Assembly (NCBI GenBank): GCA_027488835.1
Contig: JAIYAW010000009.1
Span: forward strand, 186,001-250,000
Source: Bacteroidota bacterium
Lineage (GTDB): Bacteria; Bacteroidota; Bacteroidia; NS11-12g; UBA955
Direction: 5' to 3'
DNA length: 64,000 nucleotides
In this document: positions 1 through 8,480 of the stretch, piece by piece
Layout of the letters: every line of letters begins with the position of its first letter
Numbering within the stretch: the stretch's first letter is position 1
Notes under the pieces: generated by a model
The model's input: only the letters and a program-made list of their open reading frames with translations
Told to the model about the DNA's origin: nothing
Databases searched by the model: none
Made by a program: the position numbers and the translations under genes

Positions 1-3000
1 AATATCTGGATTGTATGATTTACCAACCCATTTGTAAATTCTAGACTTCATTTTTTCATTTAAGTAATACATTGAAGGCAATAGAATCAATGTTAAGAAA
101 GTTGCAAAACCCAATCCAAAGATCATTGTCCAGCTCAATGGTCCCCAAGTTGAAACACTGTCTCCCCCGAAATAAATATGGGGATTTAACTCAGTAAATA
201 ATGTAACAAAGTCCATGTTAAGTCCAACAGCAAGTGGCACCAATCCTAAAATAGTTGCAGATGCTGTAAGTAATACTGGAGTCATTCTAGTTTTACCTGC
301 TTCAATTAAAGCTTCTTTCAAAGGCAATCCACGTTCTCTTAAATGATCTGTAAACTCAACAATTAAGATACCGTTTCGTACTACAATTCCCACTAGGGCA
401 ATTACTCCAATACCTGTCATGATGATTGAAAATCCCATGTTGAAAATTGCAAAACCCAACAATACGCCGGTAATAGAAAAGAAAATTTCAGTTAAAATGA
501 TAATCGGTTTAGAAATAGAGTTGAACTGAGTTACCAAAATAATGATAATTAAAGCAATTGATGATAACAACGCAGTTCCTAAAAACGCACCTGTTTCTTT
601 TTGCTCTGCTTGTTCTCCAGTAAGTTCAACTTCTATATTTGATGGTTTGTTAAATTGACCAATTGCGTCTGTAACAGAAGCAACCACTTCATTTGGTTTA
701 TACCCTTCAATTACATTTGATGCCAAAGTAATGACACGTTTTTGATTTAATCTTAAGATACCACCATATGTATTTGAATATTGAACTGACGCCACCGCAG
801 ATAGAGGAACTTGTCTCATCATACCGCCGGCAACCATATCTCTGTATGAAATACGCATATTCAACAAGCTATTTAAATCATTGGTTGATGTTTTTTCAAT
901 TCTTATCATGATTGGATAATCGTCGTTTTCGTCTTTGAATTTAGAAGCTTCAGCACCATAAATGCTGTTTCTCAACATCATACCTATTTGTGCGGTGCTA
1001 ATTCCCAAACGGTTGGCACGTTCTCTATCAACTTGAATAATTAATTCGGGTTTAGAACTCACAAAGTCTGACTTCAATTCTTCAACACCAGCAATAGATT
1101 TATCGTCGAGGTATCTTTTTAACTTTTGAGAAGTACTCACCAACTCGTTAAAATCGTCGCCACGTATTTCGATATTTACAGCTTTTCCAACTGGAGGACC
1201 ATTTCTTTCTTGTTCAACGGTAATTTCAACACCCGCAAAACCTGTCATGATGGCTCTAATTGAATCTAAGATAGGTCTGGTAGAAAGACCACCACGTTTG
1301 TCGAATTCTGTAAATGCAACGGTTATTTTACCCTTGTTGCTGCTGGTAGTTCTGTCACCGCTACTTGGATCTGTAGCGCCAACTGCAACGTTAGAGATGA
1401 TACTTTCTACCACTTTTTTATTTTCACCTTTTTCAATTACTTGGAAAACTTTTTTCTCTGCCATCCTTACAACGCTATCGGTAAATTTAGCGTTTGTACC
1501 TGCTGGAAGCGTTAAGTAAACATAAGTAAAGTTTGGATCTCCTTGAGGGAAAAATACAACCGTAGGTTTTCTAATTCCGGTAATAATAAAACTAAGAATG
1601 AACAAAACAAATGTACCAGCTAAAATGCCTACAGCTCTTTTGCCAGTTAACGACCATGCAATTAATTTACTGTATTTATTTTGAACTTTAGGCCATCCGT
1701 TTTGTTGGAATCTTAAAATAACATCCTTCAGCCAAAAATGATGAACAACAAATAACAAATAGAACAAGATCATTAAATTACCCAATCCAATTCCACCCAT
1801 TAAAAAGCCTAGCAATATAACCACAGCAAAAATGATTGATGTTTTTTTGATGCTCTTTTTAGGTTGGGGATTGTTTGCATCGTGTTCTTCCTTATCCATA
1901 AAATCAACTGCAAAAACAGGATTAATGATGTAAGCAACCAACAATGAGGCGAGGAGCGTAATAATTAAGGTGACGGGTAAAAAGAACATGAACTTACCTA
2001 CAATTCCCTTCCAAAATGCCAAAGGAATAAATGGCGCTAGGGTAGTTAATGTTCCCGAAAATACTGGTAAAAATACTTCACCCGCAGCTTTTTTCGCCGC
2101 TTGTACCATTGGTAAATGTTCTGTATGTAAAATCCTATGTGTATTTTCAACCACAACAATGGCATCATCTACCACAATACCAAGTGCCAATAAGAAAGAG
2201 AACAAAACAATAAAGTTCAAACTGAATCCTATCAATGGCATGATTAAGAATGCAATAAAGCAGGATAGTGGAACCGACAAACCTACAAATATTGCGTTTG
2301 TTGCACCCATAAAGAACATAAGAATGAAGGTAACTAAAATAAATCCGATAATAATGGTGTTAATCAAATCGTGAACTGTTGTTCTAGTTTGAGTACTTTG
2401 ATCACCTGTAAATACAACCCCCAAATCTTTAGGGAAGGCTCCTGAATTTTGCAAGCTTGAAATAATTCCCCTACAAGAATCACTCGCTTCAATTAGGTTT
2501 TCACCAGTTCTTTTTACAATATTTAAGGTAATTACATTTTTGCCTTCTAAACGGGCATAACTTTCTTTTTCTTTGAAACCATCTGAAACTGTTGCAAAGT
2601 CCTTCAAATACAAAACAGCGCCAGTGTTGCTTCTGATAATGATATTTTCAATGGCAGTTTTGTTTTTAAATTCACCGCTCACGCTCAAAGAACGTTGCAT
2701 TTTGTCGATGTCAATATTACCGCCAGAAATACGCATGTTTTCATATTGAATGGCTCTAGTTACATCGTCAACGGTAATGCCGGCAGCAGCTATTCTTTCC
2801 AAGTTTAAGTTTACTTGTATTTCACGATCCAACGCACCAACAATATCAACCCTTGTGATGCTCGGTAAAGATTCAATCTTGTCTTTTGCCATTTCGGCAA
2901 ATTGTTTCAATTGTTGTAAACCATAGTTTCCATTGATATTTACATAAAGAATAGGCAAATCACTAAAGTTTACTTCTTGTACAGTAGGATCTGTCTTTAA

Positions 3001-3384
3001 ATCTGTAGGCAAATCACTTTTTGCTTTGTCTACTTCATCTTTCACTTTTCTTTTTGCTTGTTCAACTTTTACATCGGTATCGAATTCAACAGTAATGATA
3101 CTGAAATCTTGAATGGATTGACTTTTTAGTTTTTTAACACCGCTAATTGACTTGATTTTTTTCTCAATTGGCTTTGTAATTAAGTTTTCAATGTCTTTTG
3201 GAGATGAACCAGGATAAATGGTTTGTACATAAATTGTTGGGATAACAATATCAGGAAAACGTTCTTTGGGAAGTTTGATATATGAAATGATTCCCGCAAA
3301 CGTGATAAATAAAGTTAGAATATAGATACTTGTTTTGTTATCTATACTCCAACTAGTGGGTTTAAATTCTTTGAATTTGCTCAT
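1..3384 (-). CDS. RND efflux transporter permease, AcrB/MMPL type (C-terminus cut by window edge)
   Basis: Inner-membrane proton-driven pump subunit of a tripartite efflux system. It starts at the ATG complementary to 3382-3384 and stays open to base 1, so 1128 residues are visible and the end lies outside the window. The N-terminus (MSKFKEFKPTSWSIDN) leads into a first membrane helix, then the periplasmic porter domain with the family motif KPIEKK and the phrase IYPGSSPKDIENL. The second half carries the expected helices and the loop VVRNGILIVEF. A long hydrophobic insertion with a charged linker near the middle is normal for Bacteroidota RND proteins. It is the last visible gene of the TetR-TolC-adaptor-permease operon, 9 nt after the adaptor. 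The substrate cannot be told from sequence. Confidence 0.95.
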   Translation of the reverse strand, partial: MSKFKEFKPTSWSIDNKTSIYILTLFITFAGIISYIKLPKERFPDIVIPTIYVQTIYPGSSPKDIENLITKPIEKKIKSISGVKKLKSQSIQDFSIITVEFDTDVKVEQAKRKVKDEVDKAKSDLPTDLKTDPTVQEVNFSDLPILYVNINGNYGLQQLKQFAEMAKDKIESLPSITRVDIVGALDREIQVNLNLERIAAAGITVDDVTRAIQYENMRISGGNIDIDKMQRSLSVSGEFKNKTAIENIIIRSNTGAVLYLKDFATVSDGFKEKESYARLEGKNVITLNIVKRTGENLIEASDSCRGIISSLQNSGAFPKDLGVVFTGDQSTQTRTTVHDLINTIIIGFILVTFILMFFMGATNAIFVGLSVPLSCFIAFLIMPLIGFSLNFIVLFSFLLALGIVVDDAIVVVENTHRILHTEHLPMVQAAKKAAGEVFLPVFSGTLTTLAPFIPLAFWKGIVGKFMFFLPVTLIITLLASLLVAYIINPVFAVDFMDKEEHDANNPQPKKSIKKTSIIFAVVILLGFLMGGIGLGNLMILFYLLFVVHHFWLKDVILRFQQNGWPKVQNKYSKLIAWSLTGKRAVGILAGTFVLFILSFIITGIRKPTVVFFPQGDPNFTYVYLTLPAGTNAKFTDSVVRMAEKKVFQVIEKGENKKVVESIISNVAVGATDPSSGDRTTSSNKGKITVAFTEFDKRGGLSTRPILDSIRAIMTGFAGVEITVEQERNGPPVGKAVNIEIRGDDFNELVSTSQKLKRYLDDKSIAGVEELKSDFVSSKPELIIQVDRERANRLGISTAQIGMMLRNSIYGAEASKFKDENDDYPIMIRIEKTSTNDLNSLLNMRISYRDMVAGGMMRQVPLSAVASVQYSNTYGGILRLNQKRVITLASNVIEGYKPNEVVASVTDAIGQFNKPSNIEVELTGEQAEQKETGAFLGTALLSSIALIIIILVTQFNSISKPIIILTEIFFSITGVLLGFAIFNMGFSIIMTGIGVIALVGIVVRNGILIVEFTDHLRERGLPLKEALIEAGKTRMTPVLLTASATILGLVPLAVGLNMDFVTLFTELNPHIYFGGDSVSTWGPLSWTMIFGLGFATFLTLILLPSMYYLNEKMKSRIYKWVGKSYNPDI

Positions 3385-3393
3385 GGCAATGAA

Positions 3394-4536
3394 TTATTTG
3401 TTATTGCTTAGTTTTACAATTTGACCGTTGGTTAATTCTTGGAAACCATTAACAATAATAGTTTCACCAATAGTTAAACCAGATTTTACTTCAGCCAATT
3501 CTTGATTGGATTTACCAATAACAATCGTTCTTTTTTCAGCTACATAATTATTCTTATCTTGTTTGGCAACCATAATATATGTTTCGTTTTCAGTTCTTTG
3601 TACCGCATTTGCTGGTACTACAATTGCTTTTTTATTCACATAATCAACAATGCTTAATTTGGCAACCATATTTGGTTTTACATCGTTTAAACCAGATAAT
3701 TTGGCTTCAATTCTAAAAGTTCTATTTAGAGGATCAATGAAATTAGATGCAAATGTGATTCTGGTTGTAATTGTTTTGTTGATATCGGGGAATTCAATTT
3801 TTACAACATCGCCAATATTTACTTTGCCCGCATTTGATTCTGAAATGTTTGCAACAACCTTAATTGTTGACATATTCACAACCTTGAAAATAGGAATACC
3901 AGGTGCGGTAGCTTGTCCAACTTTCACATCAACTGCTTCAACCGTTCCGGTAATAGGTGATTTTACATTAAACATTTCTAAATTTTGGTTCAGTGTATTT
4001 AAACTTTTTTCAAGAGCATCTTTTTGGTTTTTAGCCGACAAATATTGAATTTCTGTTCCAATTCCTTTTTTCCATAATCTTTCTTGTTTTTCGAAAACAG
4101 TTTTAGAGAAGGCTACCTGTTGTTCTAATTCTAATTTTCCTTTTAACGCAGAAGAATTATCCAACTGTGCCAATACTTGGCCTTTGGTTACATTGTTTCC
4201 AACTTCTGTGTTTACTGCTATGACAGTACCTGGCATTTTAGCTGTAGCTATTGTGCTTTGATCGGCGTCAATATTTCCCTCAACTTTCAAATCACTTGAG
4301 AATTCTGTAGTTGCAATGGTTTCGATTTCAACCAACTTGATGTTTTTAATTTCTCCATTGTCACCAATTGCAGCCATTAATTCTTTTTCTTTTAACTGAA
4401 GTACTGAAATTTCTTTACGAACTTTTTCTAACTCAGCTTTTTTCTCATCTGCTGACGATTTTTTACCGCCGCACGCGCTAAATGCAACAATTACAAGCGT
4501 AATCAAAGCAATCGATTTTATATTATTGAATTTCAT
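3394..4536 (-). CDS. RND efflux periplasmic adaptor (membrane fusion protein), lipoprotein
   Basis: Adaptor linking the RND pump to the outer-membrane channel. Residues 1-22 form a lipoprotein signal ending in FSAC, so the mature protein is lipid-anchored at Cys22. A short coiled segment (about 30-60) follows, then the paired half-lipoyl/barrel-sandwich motifs (GTVIAVNTEVGNNVTKGQVLAQLD and, after the hairpin, SPITGTVEAVDVKVGQ), a central alpha hairpin and a C-terminal beta barrel. The 380 aa length is normal. It lies 17 nt after the TolC gene and 9 nt before the permease gene, so all three are probably cotranscribed. Confidence 0.93.
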   Translation of the reverse strand: MKFNNIKSIALITLVIVAFSACGGKKSSADEKKAELEKVRKEISVLQLKEKELMAAIGDNGEIKNIKLVEIETIATTEFSSDLKVEGNIDADQSTIATAKMPGTVIAVNTEVGNNVTKGQVLAQLDNSSALKGKLELEQQVAFSKTVFEKQERLWKKGIGTEIQYLSAKNQKDALEKSLNTLNQNLEMFNVKSPITGTVEAVDVKVGQATAPGIPIFKVVNMSTIKVVANISESNAGKVNIGDVVKIEFPDINKTITTRITFASNFIDPLNRTFRIEAKLSGLNDVKPNMVAKLSIVDYVNKKAIVVPANAVQRTENETYIMVAKQDKNNYVAEKRTIVIGKSNQELAEVKSGLTIGETIIVNGFQELTNGQIVKLSNNK

Positions 4537-4553
4537 ATTTTTATTTTTTAGGT

Positions 4554-5903
4554 TTATTTGATGGTTTTTCCAGTTGATTGATAAAAGTCAATTTTGGCCA
4601 TTACCAAATCGTAAATAGCCGTAAGATAATTGCTTTGAGCAGTTTTTAAGTCAGTATCAGCTTGCATCACTTCCAATGAACTTCCAACACCCTCGTTATA
4701 TTTAGTTGTAGCCGTTTCGAAAATCTGTTTTGCCAAATCCAAGTTTTCTTTTTGTATTTCTGCCTGTTTTAACTGAGTTAAATAAGATTTTTGGGCATTG
4801 TTAAACTGCATGTTTGCTGCATTGTTGAAATTTTCTAAATCCAAATTCGCTTTGTTGATTTTAAATTGGGTTTCTCTGATTTTTGATGCTCCTGCGAATC
4901 CATCAAAAATTGTAAGTTGAAGTTGTAAGCCAAATAGTTGAGAAGGCACCCAACTGTTATTTATTGGCAAATTCGATTGAAAGAAGTTAAACTCTGGACG
5001 GTTCGTGCTTCCTTGTAATTGATAAAAACCAAACAATTTAGGCAAATAACCCATTTGATAGCGTTTTTTATCTAAATTACCCAAACGTATTGATTGATCT
5101 AAAATTTGATATTCGATTCTAAGTTTTGAATCAAACGTATTTTTTTCAGTGTCACTCATTTTTATTTGCTCGTTTATCTGCTCTATGTTATCCGTCAATT
5201 CAACATTGGTATTAATATCCATACCCATTTGTAATTTCAATACATTTTTTAACATTGAAACTGCATTTGATAATTTTTCTTTTTGGACATTCAAATTACC
5301 CAAAGCCAATGAAAGTCTTTGAACATCTAGTTTTTCAGCAAAACCTTCTTTATTGACTTCTTTCAAGTCTTTTAGGCTTTTTTCTAAAACAGCAATATTG
5401 GCATCCACCACAGTGATATTTTTTTCAGTCGTAGCAACCAATAAATATGCCTTGGCTACATTGAATTGAACATCGTTTTTAGTTTTTGCATCCAACAATG
5501 TACTTAAATTTAAAAATTCATTCGTTGCTTTTAATGCAACCAAATAAGATCCATCAAAAATTAACTGATTTGCAGTAATTCCAACAGTGCTCGATATTTT
5601 TTGAGCAAAGACCAACTTAATGTACTCAGGACCTTGACCTGTAAAGTTCTTAACGTATTGACCAGGTATGGTTATGAATTGATTGTAACCCGCTGATGCT
5701 GAAATTTGTGGTAATCCAATTGCTGCGGTTTGCTTCACAGTTTCCATTGCCATCTTTACGTCGGTAGATGATTTTCGAACATCGATGTTGTTTGATTCAG
5801 CACTTTCAATGGCCTGTTTTAAAGACAATTTTACGCTTGAACTAGTTTGAGCTTTTAGCATTCCTATGCTTCCAACTACAAATACTATTAGATATTTTTT
5901 CAT
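4554..5903 (-). CDS. TolC-family outer-membrane efflux protein
   Basis: Outer-membrane channel of the tripartite pump. It has an N-terminal signal peptide (MKKYLIVFVVGSIGMLKAQ) and two repeated long alpha-helical hairpins rich in Lys, Asn, Leu and Ala, the OEP architecture. The second repeat holds TATTKYNEGVGSSLEVMQA, the typical YxxGxxxxLEVLxA-like signature before the final strand. The 449 aa length fits the family. The gene begins 7 nt after the TetR stop and ends 17 nt before the adaptor start, supporting a single operon. Confidence 0.93.
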   Translation of the reverse strand: MKKYLIVFVVGSIGMLKAQTSSSVKLSLKQAIESAESNNIDVRKSSTDVKMAMETVKQTAAIGLPQISASAGYNQFITIPGQYVKNFTGQGPEYIKLVFAQKISSTVGITANQLIFDGSYLVALKATNEFLNLSTLLDAKTKNDVQFNVAKAYLLVATTEKNITVVDANIAVLEKSLKDLKEVNKEGFAEKLDVQRLSLALGNLNVQKEKLSNAVSMLKNVLKLQMGMDINTNVELTDNIEQINEQIKMSDTEKNTFDSKLRIEYQILDQSIRLGNLDKKRYQMGYLPKLFGFYQLQGSTNRPEFNFFQSNLPINNSWVPSQLFGLQLQLTIFDGFAGASKIRETQFKINKANLDLENFNNAANMQFNNAQKSYLTQLKQAEIQKENLDLAKQIFETATTKYNEGVGSSLEVMQADTDLKTAQSNYLTAIYDLVMAKIDFYQSTGKTIK

Positions 5904-5910
5904 ATGATAT

Positions 5911-6513
5911 TTAATTCCAGTTTAATGATTCTAATTCTTTTAATCCCTCAGACGAAGCAATACCCCGAATATGGTACTTCATTACCTCAGATAATGCAAT
6001 ATTGGGATCGAAGTTTGTTAATTTAAATTCGTCTTGATCAAATACGGTGTAAGTCAAAATTGAAAATGAATGTGCAATCACATTCTCATCAAAATCCAAA
6101 CGATACAATCCTTTATCACGGCCAAGTTTGATATTGTTGAGAATGCGAACGATGATATGTTCTTCTCTGTGATTTATTAATTCAGTATAAATTTTATGAT
6201 GGTACTTTTTCAAATCAAACATCATGTTTGGATTCATGGAATTGGTTTGAGAAATGGCAAATTGGGTAATTTGAAACAATTGCTTTATGGGATGATTTTC
6301 AATTGATGTAATGTTCAAAATAGCATCATCCATTCGCTCCATGTGCGATTTAATCGTAGTTGCAATTAATTCGTTTTTGTCGCGAAAACACTTATAAAGT
6401 GTTTTTTTAGAAATGTTTAACTCTTTGGAAACATCGTCCATAGACACGCTTCTAACGCCAAATCTGTTAAAAAGTTTGTCTGCCGCAGTAAGAATTTTTA
6501 AACCGAGTTCCAT
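5911..6513 (-). CDS. TetR/AcrR-family transcriptional regulator of the efflux operon
   Basis: One-component repressor. Residues 5-50 from the chosen ATG form the TetR_N helix-turn-helix (KILTAADKLFNRFGVRSVSM, then SKELNISKKTLYKCFRDKNEL); the remainder is an all-helical ligand domain with no recognised ligand motif. An in-frame TTG 12 nt upstream (6525) is rejected because it lies inside the -7 box TATCTTTG (6523-6530). It is the first gene of the operon, 7 nt ahead of tolC, so it probably represses its own synthesis along with the pump. A candidate operator lies at 6547-6574. Regulation of the pump is inferred from position and family. Confidence 0.88.
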   Translation of the reverse strand: MELGLKILTAADKLFNRFGVRSVSMDDVSKELNISKKTLYKCFRDKNELIATTIKSHMERMDDAILNITSIENHPIKQLFQITQFAISQTNSMNPNMMFDLKKYHHKIYTELINHREEHIIVRILNNIKLGRDKGLYRLDFDENVIAHSFSILTYTVFDQDEFKLTNFDPNIALSEVMKYHIRGIASSEGLKELESLNWN

Positions 6514-6522
6514 TTCGCGCTG

Positions 6523-6530
6523 CAAAGATA
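6523..6530 (-). promoter_or_regulatory. -7 box of efflux operon promoter (TATCTTTG)
   Basis: On the minus strand TATCTTTG matches the Bacteroidota -7 consensus TAnnTTTG. Only 9 nt separate it from the regulator's ATG (6513), giving a very short leader. No TTG is seen at the ideal -33 position. The match is direct; promoter activity is inferred. Confidence 0.6.
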
Positions 6531-6546
6531 CTCAAAAATCACCCTT

Positions 6547-6574
6547 GGAAACTCTGAATGGGTAAAAAGTTTCC
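6547..6574. promoter_or_regulatory. Candidate TetR operator, inverted repeat
   Basis: GGAAACT, a 14 nt spacer, then AGTTTCC form a perfect 7+7 bp inverted repeat. It covers the -33 region of the efflux operon promoter and lies in the 72 nt between the regulator start and the sppA stop. It has no T-tract, so it does not look like an sppA terminator. Binding by the adjacent TetR protein is inferred. Confidence 0.45.
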
Positions 6575-6585
6575 GATATCGACGA

Positions 6586-8328
6586 TTAGCGAATATCTAT
6601 CGACCAAGGTAATCGCATTTGCATACCTTGCATATTTTTTACCGATATAATATCCTTTACTGAGTTTGCATCTAATCCCATTTGAATCAATAACTCACTC
6701 ATTTGGCTTTCTTTGTTGCTGCTGCGATCAATTATTTTTTCTAATAATCCTTTTGCTTCTGGATATTCTACAATTTTATAATCCTTTAATTTGGCCATTC
6801 GCTTTGCAGATAAAACAGCCCTGTCGATATTTCCAATTCCATCAATTAATTTAAGTTTCAATGCATCTTCTCCAGAATACACGCGGCCTTGTGCAAGGTC
6901 ATTCACAACAGATTTTTCAATATGTCGGCCTTCGCTTACAATGCTAATAAAATCATCGTAGATGTTGTTTACGGCATTTTGCATCATCATTGATTGCGCT
7001 GCATCCATTCCTCTATCGGGTCTCCACAATTCAGCCATTTCACCCACATTTACAGTCTCGTATTTAAGTCCCAATTTCTGACCAAATAAGTTTTCTGTAT
7101 TGGCAACCATAGCAAAAACACCAATTGAACCCGTTACCGAGTTAGGCAAAGCAAAAATGCTATCTCCAACACAAGAAATATAATAGCCACCGCTGGCAGC
7201 CACGTTTCCATAAGAGAAAATGACAGGTTTTATTTTCTTTGCCAATTTAACTTCTTTTGCAATGATATCGCTAGCCATAGAACTTCCTCCAGGACTATTC
7301 ACCCTCACCACAATGGCTTTGATTGATTTGTCATTGCTTACTTCCTTCAATGTTTTGATGAAAGTTTCACTAGCAATTTGAGTATTATTTTCAGAATTAC
7401 CCGGCATGATATCACCTTCAGCATAAATAATCGCAATTTTCTCTTCCGCGTATTTGTAATTGTCGTCAGATTCTAAATACTTGCTTAAGCTGGTGAATTG
7501 GTAATTTGACGATTTTCTTTTCACAATAGCCATCAATTCGTCTTCATAGACTAATTTATCTACCAAATTACAATTCAATGCATCTTTTGCGGTAAATACA
7601 AGTCCTTTCTGAGAAATTCCCCATAAAGTATCAAATGCCAATTTTCTTGATTTTCCTATTTCTGAAACTTGATGTTGATATAAAGATGTTAAATACGTTT
7701 TGATCTGAAATTTGTTTTCTTCCGATAATTTGTCTTGAATAAATGGTTCAACCGCACCTTTGAATTTGCCAACCCTAAATACTTGAAAGCTAACACCCAA
7801 TTTGTCTAACATTCCTTTATACATCACAATGTTAGACGATAATCCATTGAATTCTAACATTCCTTTGGGATTCAAATAAGCTTCGTTACACGCAGATGCA
7901 ATGTAATATCCTTGTTCGGTAAAAATCTCTCCGTAAGCGATGATCCATTTTCCCGACGCCTTAAATTCATTGATGTATTGTCTGATTTCATCAGCGTGAG
8001 CAAGTCCCCCAGAATAAAAACCTGGTCTTAAAATAATTCCTTTGATTTTGTTGTCTTTTGTTGCCCTGTTCAATGCAACTTTGATGTCGTTCAATCCGAA
8101 ATTCTCAGAATCTTCATTTCCAAATAGCTCAGTGATAGGATCATCAACGCCTTGTTCATTTAAACTTGTGGGTAAAGTAATGGTTAAAACAGAATTATCT
8201 TCAATTTTCACATCTTCTTTGCTGTTGCTAAAACCAGCAATCATTGTAGCAAAAATCACAACCAAAGAAACAATACCTAGTCCAAAACCAGCTAAAAGAA
8301 CCAAAAAATACTTGAGAAACTTTTTCAT
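6586..8328 (-). CDS. sppA: Signal peptide peptidase SppA, 67 kDa type
   Basis: Membrane-bound serine protease that degrades cleaved signal peptides. One N-terminal transmembrane helix (about residues 7-30) is followed by two tandem S49 domains. The catalytic Lys is about K190 in the motif KFKGAVEPF, and the nucleophile Ser is about S379 in NVAASGGYY, matching the Lys/Ser dyad of the E. coli long form. VRVNSPGGS precedes the second site. The 580 aa length is that of the long SppA class. The gene is monocistronic, with its own TATTTTTG box 7 nt before the ATG. Confidence 0.93.
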   Translation of the reverse strand: MKKFLKYFLVLLAGFGLGIVSLVVIFATMIAGFSNSKEDVKIEDNSVLTITLPTSLNEQGVDDPITELFGNEDSENFGLNDIKVALNRATKDNKIKGIILRPGFYSGGLAHADEIRQYINEFKASGKWIIAYGEIFTEQGYYIASACNEAYLNPKGMLEFNGLSSNIVMYKGMLDKLGVSFQVFRVGKFKGAVEPFIQDKLSEENKFQIKTYLTSLYQHQVSEIGKSRKLAFDTLWGISQKGLVFTAKDALNCNLVDKLVYEDELMAIVKRKSSNYQFTSLSKYLESDDNYKYAEEKIAIIYAEGDIMPGNSENNTQIASETFIKTLKEVSNDKSIKAIVVRVNSPGGSSMASDIIAKEVKLAKKIKPVIFSYGNVAASGGYYISCVGDSIFALPNSVTGSIGVFAMVANTENLFGQKLGLKYETVNVGEMAELWRPDRGMDAAQSMMMQNAVNNIYDDFISIVSEGRHIEKSVVNDLAQGRVYSGEDALKLKLIDGIGNIDRAVLSAKRMAKLKDYKIVEYPEAKGLLEKIIDRSSNKESQMSELLIQMGLDANSVKDIISVKNMQGMQMRLPWSIDIR

Positions 8329-8335
8329 CTAAAAA

Positions 8336-8343
8336 CAAAAATA
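8336..8343 (-). promoter_or_regulatory. -7 box of sppA promoter (TATTTTTG)
   Basis: Minus-strand TATTTTTG ends only 7 nt before the sppA ATG, so transcription should begin at or next to the start codon. It is one of several near-leaderless arrangements in the window. Confidence 0.55.
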
Positions 8344-8452
8344 AAAAGGAATTTTGACACTTTCATGAGATATCGTTTAAGTGGGAATTCTATTAGACCA
8401 ATTAATAGGTTCAGAAATTCATTGGAAATACAAATTATTCATTTTCAAATGT

Positions 8453-8460
8453 TATTTTTG
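8453..8460 (+). promoter_or_regulatory. -7 box (TATTTTTG) for the barrel/coiled-coil gene
   Basis: TATTTTTG matches TAnnTTTG and ends 20 nt before the ATG at 8481. A TTG at 8423-8425 is too far upstream to be an ideal -33 element. Confidence 0.5.
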
Positions 8461-8480
8461 AGCAGTTTAAATTAAAATTC

